A program made the position numbers and the translations under genes. Shown here piece by piece: positions 19,478 through 28,308 of a stretch of 64,000 bases of DNA. Positions within the stretch are counted from its first letter, which is position 1; every line of letters begins with the position of its first letter. Source of the DNA: Planococcaceae bacterium Storch 2/2-2 (GTDB taxonomy: Bacteria; Bacillota; Bacilli; Bacillales_A; Planococcaceae); the NCBI GenBank assembly GCA_009740415.1, contig WOYE01000009.1, positions 868,001 to 932,000 on the forward strand, in the 5' to 3' direction. Under the pieces are notes generated by a model. The model did no database searches. It was not told where the DNA came from and was given only the letters and a program-made list of their open reading frames with translations.

Positions 19478-20113
19478 TGACTTTTATTCATTTTCGTCTA
19501 AAAAAAAGGAATGGAAGCCCTTGTTTGATCTTTTTCAGACGGTGCTCGCAATGGAAAACTGCGCCTCCAATTACTAGTTCATTAATACGTTTCAACCTTT
19601 TTTGAAATCGCTTTCACGATTTGTAAAAAAAGAGAACGTTGAAATGTTACTACATTTTCGCTTCGTTTACTATAATGGGTGAAAGTAGACATCTTGTCAA
19701 GTGAGCTTTTAAAGAGCTCGCTTTTCCACTTTCGCTGAAAGATGACGGGTAGTGACGTTTTCATTTCGTTGTCGCTCGTTCATCTTGAACCCTATGTTAC
19801 ACAACATTCCGCTCGTTTGTCAACTTTATTTTTAAACTTTTCATTTCGTACGTTTACTAAAAATGACGAAACGTCATCTCCCCCAACGGTTTGAAAGCGC
19901 TCTATTTTTAAATAAAAAATGAAGAATCGTCATTTTTTCGTGACTGAACATCATTCATTCGGTTCGTCTTCGTCCGTTTTCTTGACGAACCGCTCCTTTC
20001 TTACTAGGCGACGAACCATCGAATGTTCTCCCAATCAAAGGACGCCTTTTGAAAATAGACGCCCTCTCAAGTGATCGCTTCGCTCGATTTGATCCTACCG
20101 GTCAACTACGTCG
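19478..20113. other. Gene-free region between nhaC promoter and ABC transporter
   Basis: About 640 nt without a supportable gene. It contains scattered ATGACG/CGTCAT inverted pairs (for example ATGACG-AA-ACGTCAT near 19862) and a cre-like TTGAAAGCGCTCTAT near 19890 with one mismatch, but no frame with a ribosome site. A regulatory RNA cannot be excluded. Confidence 0.4.
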
Positions 20114-20818
20114 TTACGATTCGTAACGATGAAATGCATGGCGTAACATGTAAAAGCTAATGACGAAAAAGCAACCGATGAACCATCCATCTACGATCCA
20201 GGACGTCCAAACGATCGATTCGCCCTCCGTTAGATGACGGAGCACTCGAAAAAGAGGTGGCGTCACCCATGACGTGATCGCTACGAACGGATACGTTTCG
20301 ATGAGCACGTCAAAACTTAGTGAGTAGACGATGAGCCCGAGCGCTACGAGCACCGTATATTTTTTCGTAGCGAGTCCCGTTCCGTAACAAGCGGTACCGA
20401 CGACGACTCCACACCATGCGAGAACGACATGACTCATACTAGCGAGGACGTACCAATGGAGCGGCCCGGTCTCACGAAAATTGCCAGCGAGCAAAGGGAC
20501 GACGAGCGCTAAAGCGATGAGTGGACAAACGACGAGGAAACTGGCTGCTCCTTTTCCGTACCAATACGTTCGCTTCGACGCGACGTGTGTCTGGACGATG
20601 TGACGTTCACTCGTCTGTTCCATCGTCCAAACGAGCATCGTCAACCAAACGGCAAAGACGTAGACAATTACCGACGTCACCGCATAGCTACTTAATACAG
20701 GCAATCCTCGATAAGCATACACGATGCCGAGCATCGCTAAAAAACTGACGTAGGGCGCGACCCATCGGTACGATCGGCTGAATGATTGCAGTTGAACGAT
20801 CGTCCATCTTCCCATCAT
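20114..20818 (-). CDS. ABC transporter permease (ABC-2-like), 234 aa
   Basis: Membrane protein with about six hydrophobic helices (for example YVSFLAMLGIVYAYRG, VIVYVFAVWLTMLVW, FLVVCPLIALALVVPLL, VLVALGLIVYSLSFDVL). It has no strong family signature, but its ATG at 20818 overlaps the TGA of the preceding ATPase gene by the 4-nt ATGA, so the two proteins surely form one transporter. A longer upstream frame is rejected in favour of this coupled start. Substrate is unknown; small exporters of this layout move lipids, peptides or antibiotics. Confidence 0.75.
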   Translation of the reverse strand: MMGRWTIVQLQSFSRSYRWVAPYVSFLAMLGIVYAYRGLPVLSSYAVTSVIVYVFAVWLTMLVWTMEQTSERHIVQTHVASKRTYWYGKGAASFLVVCPLIALALVVPLLAGNFRETGPLHWYVLASMSHVVLAWCGVVVGTACYGTGLATKKYTVLVALGLIVYSLSFDVLIETYPFVAITSWVTPPLFRVLRHLTEGESIVWTSWIVDGWFIGCFFVISFYMLRHAFHRYES

Positions 20819-21639
20819 AGCGTCTCCTTCTCTGTTACCGAATGAATCGAACACCCGCGCGTTAACAATTCAAGTAACACGTCGTCTACTTCATCTCGCT
20901 CGACCGTTAACTCGACACGCTCTTCAGATACGAAAAGGCCATGCACGTATGAAATGCCGTCAAGCTGTTGCGCATCGCTGATCGACACGGCAATCGTCTG
21001 ATACGACGCGGACGGTGAAACGACTTGATCCTTTACGATCGTACCATCTGCAATCGTGACGACACGAGTCGCTACCGATTCAATGAACGACCGATCGTGT
21101 GTAACGAAAACGACCGCTACTCGCTTCGGCAGCTGCTCGATGATACGAACGAGTTGGCGTTTCCCTTCTTCATCTAGTCCCGTCAGCGGTTCATCGAGCA
21201 GTAAGACGTCCGGCTCATGAAGTAGCGCTTGAATGATTCCTACTTTTTGTCGCGTCCCTTTCGAACATCGTTTCAACGGTCGATCGAGCACGTCCGCTAA
21301 GCCGAAAGCGTCTGCATACGTTTCGATCATTCGAACGTACGTCTGGCGTGACGACCGATTCGACAACCGTCCCATCGCTCGTAAAAACTGACGCGGCGTC
21401 GCGCGTACCGTTTCAGGGAACATTTCTGGAACATACCCGACGATCACTAATTGCCGCTCGACATGCCCACTCGTCTCCTCGTATAAGCCGCCGATCCACT
21501 TGAGCAAACTACTTTTCCCTGAACCATTTTTTCCTGTAAGGGCGACTCGTTCGCCTTCGTTCAATTGGAATGAAATGTCTCGTAACACTGTCGTCCGTCC
21601 GACTCGTTTCATCACTCGGTCACTGTCGATCAGTTGCAT
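20815..21639 (-). CDS. ABC transporter ATP-binding protein, 274 aa
   Basis: Cytoplasmic ATPase subunit. Walker A ALTGKNGSGKSSLLKWIGG (about residues 33-51), an atypical signature RCSKGTRQKVGIIQALL in place of LSGGQ (CSKG pattern as in bacitracin/lantibiotic exporters), Walker B DVLLLDEPLTGLDEEG and the switch His in VVFVTHDRSF. The C-terminal 60 residues form a beta-alpha regulatory extension. It is coupled to the permease gene by an ATGA overlap and is the first gene of the pair. Confidence 0.88.
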   Translation of the reverse strand: MQLIDSDRVMKRVGRTTVLRDISFQLNEGERVALTGKNGSGKSSLLKWIGGLYEETSGHVERQLVIVGYVPEMFPETVRATPRQFLRAMGRLSNRSSRQTYVRMIETYADAFGLADVLDRPLKRCSKGTRQKVGIIQALLHEPDVLLLDEPLTGLDEEGKRQLVRIIEQLPKRVAVVFVTHDRSFIESVATRVVTIADGTIVKDQVVSPSASYQTIAVSISDAQQLDGISYVHGLFVSEERVELTVERDEVDDVLLELLTRGCSIHSVTEKETL

Positions 21640-21725
21640 CGTGCACCTCTCCTTTGTTCATTCGTTCGATAGAACGTTGCAACGAGCAAAGAAGTTCCTA
21701 TTTTTTCAAAAATCGAATGGAAGCT

Positions 21726-21763
21726 AAAAAACGACGGACGCTTCAAAAAGCGTTCGTCGTTTC
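21726..21763 (-). terminator. Terminator of the glucosaminidase gene
   Basis: Stem AAACGACG-ACGCTT pairing with AAGCGT-CGTCGTTT over a short loop. The reverse-strand T6 tract follows, 7 nt after the stop codon. Confidence 0.85.
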
Positions 21764-21769
21764 ATCGTC

Positions 21770-23071
21770 TTATGAACAAGCGGCTCCGCCGAGTTCATTC
21801 ATAAATTGTTTGACGTTCGGTACCCAGTGGCGGTTCAAGCCCGTCGGATCGTTCGCTGCTCCGATCGGCGCGTACGCGCTACCGAGTCGTTCGACGGTCG
21901 ATAGTCCACCTTTGTTCATTAAATTATCGATCGTGTGAGCCGTTGAACGGAGACCTGCCTCCAGCGAACCAAATCGTTGCAAGTCCGACCAGTTCGTCGC
22001 CGGATCCATTAACCCACCTGGGTTGTTATATTCACGAATCGCATAGCTCGTTCCATCTCCCGTCTCTTGGATGAGAATCGCTGCGAACAAGACCGGATCA
22101 ATGCCGTATTCGTTCGACAATTGGACGATCGTCGGTCCAGCATTGCTCAACACACCCGCTCGTGACAACCGGTTCGTAAACGTCGCTTCATCGAACGAGT
22201 CGCTGCATTTCAACGTCACGTTCGCCGGCGCACTTCCAGAACTACCCGCTGCAGTGCTTCCTGATGACTCCCCGTCTCGACGAATGACCCCCGCTGCTTC
22301 AGGCGCTTGACGACGCGCGAGTTCTTGGATTTGCTCTTCGATCGAACGCTCGCGTGATACTTGTTGTTCAATTTCTAAAGCGAGCGACAATTGCTGATCC
22401 GTCAACGATTCTTTCTCTTTCCGAATCGCTTCGACAATCGCTTCTTGTCGTTCCCGCTGCTTCGCTAAATAGTCGCGTTGCGTACTTAAAATCGATTGCA
22501 ACTCGCTCAATTCATCGAGTTTCTCTTGCTCTTCCCGTTTTAAATCGACGAGGCGTTCGCGCTGTTGAGCAACTCGCAACAGTTGATCGCGGTCCGCATC
22601 GTACAACGTCTTCACACCGTCAATACGACCGATGAGATCAACGAGCCCACCCGACTCCATAATGTAATAAAACAGGTCGAACTGCCATTCGTTTTTTTGA
22701 ATGCTGCGCAACCGCTCGCGCATAAAAGCATCGCGTTCATCGTATTTTTCTTGTTCTTCCATAATACGAACGTTCAATCGATCACGCTCATCGGCGATTT
22801 TGACATATTCCGCTTCAACGACGCGCATTTCTTCTTCTACTTCAGCACGTTCTTCTTCGAGCGCTTTCAATTCAGCGACTCGGTCATTCAAAGACCGTTC
22901 TTTTTCATTCAATCGTTGTTCTACGTTTTCTCGTTCTGTATTCAATTCGTTTTTTCGTTCAATCACTTCTTGCTTTTCTCGACGCAACTCGTCGGTCGAA
23001 GCGAACGCTTCACCGACACCCGCCGTCATCAACAAAAGTGATAAGCTCCCAATGAGTAAAGGGCGTTTCAC
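21770..23071 (-). CDS. Secreted coiled-coil glucosaminidase-like peptidoglycan hydrolase, 433 aa
   Basis: An N-terminal signal peptide (VKRPLLIGSLSLLLMTAGVG then AFA-S) is followed by about 240 residues of heptad-rich coiled coil (EKQEVIERKNELNTERENVE onward), similar in layout to CwlO/PcsB. A short Ser/Gly/Ala linker leads to a C-terminal lysozyme-like domain: YGIDPVLFAAILIQETGDGT with the probable catalytic Glu, then NNPGGLMDPATNWS. This fits GH73-like N-acetylglucosaminidases. The coiled coil may place or gate the enzyme, as FtsEX does for CwlO (analogy). GTG at 23071 has AAGGTG about 8 nt upstream; an upstream GTG at 23080 is an alternative. It follows a zinc-ribbon gene by 23 nt. Confidence 0.82.
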   Translation of the reverse strand: MKRPLLIGSLSLLLMTAGVGEAFASTDELRREKQEVIERKNELNTERENVEQRLNEKERSLNDRVAELKALEEERAEVEEEMRVVEAEYVKIADERDRLNVRIMEEQEKYDERDAFMRERLRSIQKNEWQFDLFYYIMESGGLVDLIGRIDGVKTLYDADRDQLLRVAQQRERLVDLKREEQEKLDELSELQSILSTQRDYLAKQRERQEAIVEAIRKEKESLTDQQLSLALEIEQQVSRERSIEEQIQELARRQAPEAAGVIRRDGESSGSTAAGSSGSAPANVTLKCSDSFDEATFTNRLSRAGVLSNAGPTIVQLSNEYGIDPVLFAAILIQETGDGTSYAIREYNNPGGLMDPATNWSDLQRFGSLEAGLRSTAHTIDNLMNKGGLSTVERLGSAYAPIGAANDPTGLNRHWVPNVKQFMNELGGAACS

Positions 23072-23094
23072 GGCATTCACCTTCTTTAACGTAC

Positions 23095-23370
23095 TTAACG
23101 GTAGTAGAGACCGACTAACACGAGAATGAGGACGATCGCTCCCCAACTGACGCGTACGATCGGTAAGTTGATCCACTCGACGAAAGAACGGTACGTGTTC
23201 GACTCCGTCGTCAACTGACGTTTCGTCTGTTCGACCGTTTCAAATTGACGCTGTTTCGCTTTCGGGGCACACGCCATACATGTCGCAAACGACTCGAGGT
23301 CTTCCCCGACGAAATGTTTCATCGGTCCGTCCACCCGTTTCTTACAAAGTGCGCAAATTCGCTCGTCCAT
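23095..23370 (-). CDS. Small zinc-ribbon membrane protein, 91 aa
   Basis: Two CxxC pairs, CALC near the N terminus and CMAC about 27 residues later, suggest a zinc ribbon. One C-terminal membrane helix (VSWGAIVLILVLVGLYY) ends the protein. ATG at 23370 lies behind GGAGGTGGAG, so the much longer upstream frame is not used. It precedes the glucosaminidase by 23 nt and is probably in its operon. The role is unknown; possible partner or regulator of the hydrolase. Confidence 0.75.
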   Translation of the reverse strand: MDERICALCKKRVDGPMKHFVGEDLESFATCMACAPKAKQRQFETVEQTKRQLTTESNTYRSFVEWINLPIVRVSWGAIVLILVLVGLYYR

Positions 23371-23419
23371 CTCTCCACCTCCATTGGTACATAGTATACG
23401 GCATTCGATGAAGAGACGC

Positions 23420-23466
23420 AAAAAAAGAACGCACTTCGTATCATATTTATAATACAAAGTACGTTT
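23420..23466 (-). terminator. Terminator downstream of azlD
   Basis: Imperfect 14-bp stem (AACGCACTTCGTAT with ATACAAAGTACGTT) with an AT-rich loop and a reverse-strand T7 tract. Confidence 0.75.
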
Positions 23467-23487
23467 TTACGCCGTTTTTTAATTGAA

Positions 23488-23808
23488 TTAAAAGAAACTG
23501 TTCAATGCGACGACCGTTCCGACACCCGCAATGACCGTCCACAATAAACTTTTCGTCCAAAATCCGACGATGAATGAAACGACCGTTGCGAATAAATGAT
23601 TCGGATTCCACGTTTCTCCTTCACCGAGTGGAACGAGTTCTTGGACGAGAATGGCAGTCAAAATCGCGATCGGAATAAATTTGAGCCAGTTCATGAACCA
23701 ACTCGGCAATTCCATTTGACTCAAAATCGCGATCGGTAAAATACGAGGAAGTGCAGTGACGATCATCCCGCCGATAATAATGATTAAGATGTTGAAGTCG
23801 AGCGCCAT
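23488..23808 (-). CDS. azlD: AzlD-like branched-chain amino acid exporter, small subunit
   Basis: A 106-residue membrane protein with four helices. The segment GGMIVTALPRILPIAIL and the later FIPIAILTAILVQELV are typical of AzlD, the small partner of AzlC in branched-chain amino acid export. The ATG at 23808 has GGTGG ahead and overlaps the 3' end of azlC by 25 nt, so translation is coupled. A GTG-started longer version (114 aa) is less likely. Confidence 0.9.
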   Translation of the reverse strand: MALDFNILIIIIGGMIVTALPRILPIAILSQMELPSWFMNWLKFIPIAILTAILVQELVPLGEGETWNPNHLFATVVSFIVGFWTKSLLWTVIAGVGTVVALNSFF

Positions 23809-24515
23809 TTTTCCACCGCCATTCCGACACATGCTGCGCCGACCGCACCGACCATGACGTTCAAACCGGTCGCGACGTACGGCGTCGAGACGATCGTCAA
23901 AATGACCGATGCGAGAATGACGAAGCTATCTGTCTTTAAGTTTTTTTGAGAAGCAATTTGGAGAACGAGCAAGCCGATGAACATCGTCGCTAGTGCGAAA
24001 TCGAGACCGTATTTCGCGGGATCATCGATCCACTGACCGAAATAACCGCCGAGTAAGTTCGCTAAAATCCAGTTCAAATATGCGGTAATGTTCAACCCTT
24101 GCATCCAATAATAATTGATCCGTCCTTTATTTTGTGTCATTTCATTCGCTGCGACACCGAACGTTTCATCCGTTAATAAAAATCCGGTCCCGACGTTTTG
24201 CCATACCGTATTTTGTTTGAAAGCCGGAGCGAGTACGGCACTTAATAAAAAGTGGCGCATGTTAATGACGAAAATCGTCAAAATGATCGTATAAAGTGGC
24301 GCACCGGCGATGATCAGTCCCGCTGCGACGAATTGTCCGGCTCCTGCATAAACGAGCATCGACAACAATCCGATCTCTAACATGCTCAGTCCTGCCGTAT
24401 GTTCGACAACACCGGCTGCGAATCCGACGCTTAAATAACCGAGTACCGTCGGTAAACACGCTTCGACGCCGCCGAAAAAATGTTGACGATTCGAACACGT
24501 CGTTCCATCTTTCAT
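23784..24515 (-). CDS. azlC: AzlC family branched-chain amino acid exporter, large subunit
   Basis: A 243-residue membrane protein of the AzlC/YgaZ family. Marks: CLPTVLGYLSVGFAAGV near the N terminus, LLSMLVYAGAGQFVAAGLI, INMRHFLLSAVLAP and TDETFGVAANE. With AzlD it exports leucine, isoleucine, valine or their analogues. ATG at 24515 has AAAGGA upstream; the longer frame starting 33 nt earlier is not supported. Its promoter carries nested TGTAT/ATACA inverted repeats, suggesting a dedicated regulator that is not in the window. Confidence 0.92.
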   Translation of the reverse strand: MKDGTTCSNRQHFFGGVEACLPTVLGYLSVGFAAGVVEHTAGLSMLEIGLLSMLVYAGAGQFVAAGLIIAGAPLYTIILTIFVINMRHFLLSAVLAPAFKQNTVWQNVGTGFLLTDETFGVAANEMTQNKGRINYYWMQGLNITAYLNWILANLLGGYFGQWIDDPAKYGLDFALATMFIGLLVLQIASQKNLKTDSFVILASVILTIVSTPYVATGLNVMVGAVGAACVGMAVEKWRSTSTS

Positions 24516-24589
24516 GATGAACCATCCTTTCTTTGTATTTTTATACACTCATTGGATAATGAGTGACCTATGAAAAAAGCAATATAAAC

Positions 24590-24639
24590 ATCGTACCGTC
24601 CGACATTCTCTCTGTCAATACAAACTGTATTTTTATACA
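24590..24639 (-). promoter_or_regulatory. azlCD promoter with TGTAT/ATACA operator array
   Basis: Reverse strand: -35 TTGACA (24613-24618), 17-bp spacer, -10 TACGAT (24590-24595). Upstream and touching the -35, the arms TGTAT-AAAA-ATACA-GTT-TGTAT form two overlapping inverted repeats (24618-24639), the layout of an activator site. Confidence 0.6.
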
Positions 24640-24790
24640 ATTCACTCCTTTCTCATAAGCGAAAAAAGAGTGACGACTGAACGGTCATTCGTTCGAAACA
24701 GTAACCCGTTCCTTCCCCTCCTACAAAATGATCCTCCCTCTCACGATCGATTGATCGAATGGTATAGACTCAAGCAACGGTGATGAAAAC

Positions 24791-24825
24791 GAAAAAACCG
24801 TTTAGGCCATTTGCCCAAACGGTTA
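24791..24825 (-). terminator. Terminator of the lipoprotein gene at 24830
   Basis: Stem AACCGTTT / AAACGGTT with inner GG/CC pairs. The reverse-strand T6 tract begins directly after it. Confidence 0.8.
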
Positions 24826-24829
24826 TCTC

Positions 24830-25537
24830 TTATTGTTTGTCTTCTGCTGTTTCTTTCTCTTCTTCATACCATGCGTCGATAGCAGCACGGCCGTCGTCTT
24901 GTGCGACATGTTCTTTCAACTGATCGACCGTTGCGAACATCGTCGCTTGAAGCGGTTCGCTCTGAATGACGTGTTTCGGTGTTAACCAATACGCCGTTTC
25001 GTCGCCTTCTTCTTCTAATTTCGTCACGTTGCCGTAACCGATCCGAAGTTGTTTAAACCATTCCAAATCATCGATTCCTTCGACGCGGATGTCCGCTTTC
25101 ACGAGACGTGGTGTGTCGAGCGTTAATGTGTCCATCAACTCATCAGTGACGAGCGCTTCACGCGTCTCTTCTAATTCATTCAATCGCTCCTTACGCGGTT
25201 TTTCTTTCAATCGTTCGCGTAAAAGCGCTTTTTCGTTACTTCCTACTTTACCGGGTGCACTGTAGAGCACTTCTTCCGGCCACTCGTCATCGAATGTAAG
25301 GACGACGTCGTACGTGACACCGCTTTCTGCCGTCACCGTGCCTTCAAGTGTCTCCCCTTTTGTTTCTAACGAAGCATCGACTTGCTTCAGTGCATCGAGT
25401 GATGCTGTTACTTCTTCTTCCGTTTCGCCGAACAATTTCGTAAAGTCGACGTCCGGACCTTTCATTCCTGTGCCGTTACATCCCGAAAGGACAGCGACAA
25501 CCGCTACGAGCATGACGCTCCAAATGATTCGTTTCAC
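24830..25537 (-). CDS. Hypothetical lipoprotein, 235 aa
   Basis: The N terminus MKRIIWSVMLVAVVAVLSGC is a lipoprotein signal with lipobox LSGC, so the mature protein is lipid-anchored on the outer face of the membrane. The body is charged and mixed alpha/beta (VTYDVVLTFDDEWPEEVLYS, MDTLTLDTPRLVKADIRVEG) with an acidic C terminus. I do not recognise the family. A strong terminator follows and the YjdM-like gene lies 18 nt upstream on the same strand, so the two may share a transcript. Confidence 0.75.
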   Translation of the reverse strand: MKRIIWSVMLVAVVAVLSGCNGTGMKGPDVDFTKLFGETEEEVTASLDALKQVDASLETKGETLEGTVTAESGVTYDVVLTFDDEWPEEVLYSAPGKVGSNEKALLRERLKEKPRKERLNELEETREALVTDELMDTLTLDTPRLVKADIRVEGIDDLEWFKQLRIGYGNVTKLEEEGDETAYWLTPKHVIQSEPLQATMFATVDQLKEHVAQDDGRAAIDAWYEEEKETAEDKQ

Positions 25538-25555
25538 GCGATGTTTCCCCTCTCG

Positions 25556-25897
25556 TTACAGTTTTTTCACAAATTGCGTTTTCAGTTCCATCGCACCGAA
25601 GCCCGGAACTTTACAATCGATGTCGTGATCGCCTTCTTTTAAGCGAATGTCTTTTACTGTCGTTCCTCGCTTGATCGGTTGGCTCGCACCTTTCACTTTT
25701 AAATCTTTAATGACGGTTACCGTATCTCCGTCTTGAAGCGTGTTGCCGAACGCATCTTTGTAAACGACTTCGTTCGTCTCTTCTTCCGCCTCTACTTCGT
25801 CTGGATTCCATTCATACGCACACATCGAACAGACCGTCATATGACCGTCTTCGTAAGTATATTCTGAATCGCATTTCGGACAATGTACTGCTGTCAT
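25556..25897 (-). CDS. yjdM: YjdM/PhnA-type zinc-ribbon protein
   Basis: A 113-residue protein with an N-terminal zinc ribbon ([13 protein letters not shown] ... [10 protein letters not shown]) and the PhnA C-terminal domain: [32 protein letters not shown] followed by [22 protein letters not shown]. This is the widespread family once called alkylphosphonate utilisation protein PhnA; its true role is not established. ATG at 25897 has AGGAGG upstream; an earlier in-frame start lacks one. Confidence 0.9.
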   Translation of the reverse strand: MTAVHCPKCDSEYTYEDGHMTVCSMCAYEWNPDEVEAEEETNEVVYKDAFGNTLQDGDTVTVIKDLKVKGASQPIKRGTTVKDIRLKEGDHDIDCKVPGFGAMELKTQFVKKL

Positions 25898-26022
25898 TTT
25901 TGTTCCTCCTACCTTATTATGTACTGCTCCTTCGAGCAAAAAACCTATCATTCATTGTACACTACTTTTTTCAAACGGACTACTTCACCGCTTCATCAGT
26001 CGGTACGATTGTGTGACGAGAC

Positions 26023-26058
26023 GAAAAACGCTCCGAAGCGTACAGCTTCGAAGCGTTC
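26023..26058 (-). terminator. Terminator of the acetate permease gene
   Basis: A 13-nt stem (AACGCTCCGAAGC / GCTTCGAAGCGTT, one mismatch) with a 5-nt loop and reverse-strand T5 tract. Confidence 0.85.
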
Positions 26059-26060
26059 GA

Positions 26061-27593
26061 TTATTCTGCGCCGATTCCTGTATGAGAACGAACCGACATT
26101 TCCGCAAACATTTTGTCTTTGTTTTCTGGCTTCGTCAATAATGAACCGATCACCGCTGCTAAAAATCCTGCAGGGATCGAGACGATTCCCGGGTTCGTTA
26201 ATGGGAAGATTGCTGCGTCTCCCATCATCGTCGGCCCGATTCCAATTAAGACGAGTGTCGTGAGCGAACCGGTTAACATCGATGCGACGGCACCTGTCGT
26301 ATTGAAACGTCTCCAGTAAATCGAGAAAATAATGACAGGTAAGTTCGCTGCTGCACCGATCGCAAACGCATGCGTCACGAGTTGTGCGACGTTGAAGTTT
26401 TTCGCTAAAATTCCGAGAATGATCGACGTCACTCCGATGACGATCGACGTAATACGTGCGACGCGGAATTGTTTATGCGGATCAACTTCCCCTTTTTTAA
26501 TGACGTTCGTGTAAATGTCGTGAGCGAATACACCCGCTCCTGTAATGACGAGACCGGCGACGACCGCGACGATCGTTGCGAAAGCGACGGCTGAAATACC
26601 GGCCATGAACAATTCGCCTCCGAATGATCCCGCTCCGCCTCCGAGCATTTGCCCGAGAAGAGGTGCCGCCATGTTACCACCTGGGTCGACTGCTTGAATC
26701 GCTTGCGGTCCGACGACTGCTGCTGCTGCGAATCCGATCAATGCGATGATGAAGTAAAACGTACCGATCAACACCATTCCCCAAATGACCGATGAACGAG
26801 CCGCTTGCGCAGTCGGCACTGTAAAGAACCGAACGAGCAAGTGAGAAAGACCAGCTGGCCCTAAAATGTGGGTAATACCGAGCGATAACAAATCGATCGG
26901 ATCGTTGTACAAGTTTCCTGGACGGAGGAAGTTTTCTCCACCTTTATCGATCGCGTCACCGAACAGTGCCGATAAGTCGAATTTGAATACGACGGCGATG
27001 AGCGCGAGCATAATGAGCATCGTCGCCATGAGAAGAACCGCTTTAATAATTTGCACCCAGCTCGTCGCGAGCATACCGCCGAGCGACACGTAAATCATCA
27101 TTAAAATTCCGACGATGATGAGCGCGATTTCGTACGGGATCCCGACGAGTAAGTTAATGATTGCACCCGCCCCGACGAGTTGCGCAATCATGTAAAACAT
27201 CGTGATCGCCATCGTGACGAACGCGCCTGCTGTCCGAACCGGTCGTTCGTTCAACCGGTAACTAATGACGTCCGCTACTGTGAACGTTCCCGAGTTACGG
27301 AATGGTTCAGCGATGACGTACAAAATAATTAAGTAACCCATGAGCCACCCGATCGAGTACATGAAACCGTCGTACCCGTATAGCGCGACGAGTCCTGCAA
27401 TTCCGAGAAACGAAGCGGCACTTAAATAGTCACCCGAAATTGCTAACCCGTTTTGGAACCCGGTGAGCGATCGCCCCGCTGCGTAAAAGTCATCCGTGCC
27501 TGACGTTTTTTTCGACGCGAGGTACGTCACGTACATCGTCAGCGCGATAATGACTCCGAACAATATGAGACCGAACAATTTCGCTGTATCCAT
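26061..27593 (-). CDS. Cation:acetate symporter (ActP/YwcA-like)
   Basis: A 510-residue SSF permease with about 13 helices. The N terminus (TDDFYAAGRSLTGFQNGLAISGDYLSAASFLGIAG) and DVISYRLNERPVRTAGAFV, together with the 'GITHILGPAGLSHLLVRFF' segment, are characteristic of ActP-type acetate/pyruvate/glycolate symporters. Its start codon overlaps the stop of a DUF485 gene (TAATG), the standard yjcH-actP arrangement. A perfect cre site far upstream predicts glucose repression, as expected for an organic acid uptake system. Confidence 0.92.
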   Translation of the reverse strand: MDTAKLFGLILFGVIIALTMYVTYLASKKTSGTDDFYAAGRSLTGFQNGLAISGDYLSAASFLGIAGLVALYGYDGFMYSIGWLMGYLIILYVIAEPFRNSGTFTVADVISYRLNERPVRTAGAFVTMAITMFYMIAQLVGAGAIINLLVGIPYEIALIIVGILMMIYVSLGGMLATSWVQIIKAVLLMATMLIMLALIAVVFKFDLSALFGDAIDKGGENFLRPGNLYNDPIDLLSLGITHILGPAGLSHLLVRFFTVPTAQAARSSVIWGMVLIGTFYFIIALIGFAAAAVVGPQAIQAVDPGGNMAAPLLGQMLGGGAGSFGGELFMAGISAVAFATIVAVVAGLVITGAGVFAHDIYTNVIKKGEVDPHKQFRVARITSIVIGVTSIILGILAKNFNVAQLVTHAFAIGAAANLPVIIFSIYWRRFNTTGAVASMLTGSLTTLVLIGIGPTMMGDAAIFPLTNPGIVSIPAGFLAAVIGSLLTKPENKDKMFAEMSVRSHTGIGAE

Positions 27594-27916
27594 TAGACGT
27601 CACCTTCCTTCGTTAACGTTTCACTCGCGTACTTATCAATGATGTCTTGCACGAGACGATCATACTCTCTCGCTTTCCATACGTACAATCCCGCAAGAAT
27701 CCAAACGACGATATAGTACGATACACCGAACAAGTAGCCGTACGTAATGTTTCCGACGGCAAATGAAGACATGAAGTCTTTCGCATACGCACTCATGTAA
27801 ATGAACAACAAGTAATAAAGAACGAAAACGATCGGAATCGGAAAGATGAAGCGATATTTTTTTCGTTTCAACTCTTGGAACTCCGGCGTCCGTTCAATCA
27901 TTTCATAATCAACCAT
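27593..27916 (-). CDS. DUF485 membrane protein (YjcH/YwcB-like), partner of acetate permease
   Basis: A 107-residue protein with two membrane helices (FIFPIPIVFVLYYLLFIYMS, GYLFGVSYYIVVWILAGLYVW), matching the DUF485 family that accompanies ActP. It starts at ATG 27916 behind AAAGGAGG, and its TAA shares a base with the permease ATG. Likely an accessory subunit or assembly factor for the symporter. Confidence 0.92.
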   Translation of the reverse strand: MVDYEMIERTPEFQELKRKKYRFIFPIPIVFVLYYLLFIYMSAYAKDFMSSFAVGNITYGYLFGVSYYIVVWILAGLYVWKAREYDRLVQDIIDKYASETLTKEGDV

Positions 27917-28046
27917 CGCCCTGCCTCCTTTATTTTTCATTGTTGCGATTTCGTTACTCGTAGTATAGACCGTTTTTTTCTGTTTTAGACATTTTTTGGA
28001 CGAACGGTCGAAACGATCGGACGGACGGTCCTTTTTTCGAAACGAA

Positions 28047-28061
28047 TGGTAGCGCTTTCAA
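28047..28061. promoter_or_regulatory. cre site upstream of the DUF485-acetate permease operon
   Basis: Reverse-strand TTGAAAGCGCTACCA satisfies WTGNAANCGNWNNCW at all fixed positions. A -10-like TATACT lies nearer the gene (near 27960). The rest of the 27917-28308 gap holds the serC promoter and no gene. Confidence 0.65.
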
Positions 28062-28253
28062 ACGAATGAAGAGTAATGACGACGAACGCTTCATTTGTTC
28101 AGACGAACGCGTAAAAAGAAGATTTTTCGTCAAAACACGAACATTATCTATAGATTAAAGGGTAAACGTTCTGTTTTAGACGTCTTTTTTACCCTCGTAC
28201 AGACTTTTTGTGTCAATTGTATGAAAAAGGTGCGCGATTCCTTAAATATGCGC

Positions 28254-28259
28254 TATAAT
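28254..28259 (+). promoter_or_regulatory. -10 element of serC
   Basis: TATAAT preceded by GCGC, 50 nt before the serC start; no clear -35 at 17 bp. Just upstream (about 28155-28190) AGGGTAAA and TTTACCCT can pair, so a leader or upstream RNA structure is possible. Confidence 0.4.
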
Positions 28260-28308
28260 GGTACGTGTATTCAACAGTTTCATACTATTTTAGAAGAGGT
28301 GCATACGA

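Noticed and set aside
19582-19764. Reverse-strand 60-codon frame in the gap upstream of nhaC
   Set aside because: No ribosome binding site and composition typical of non-coding DNA.
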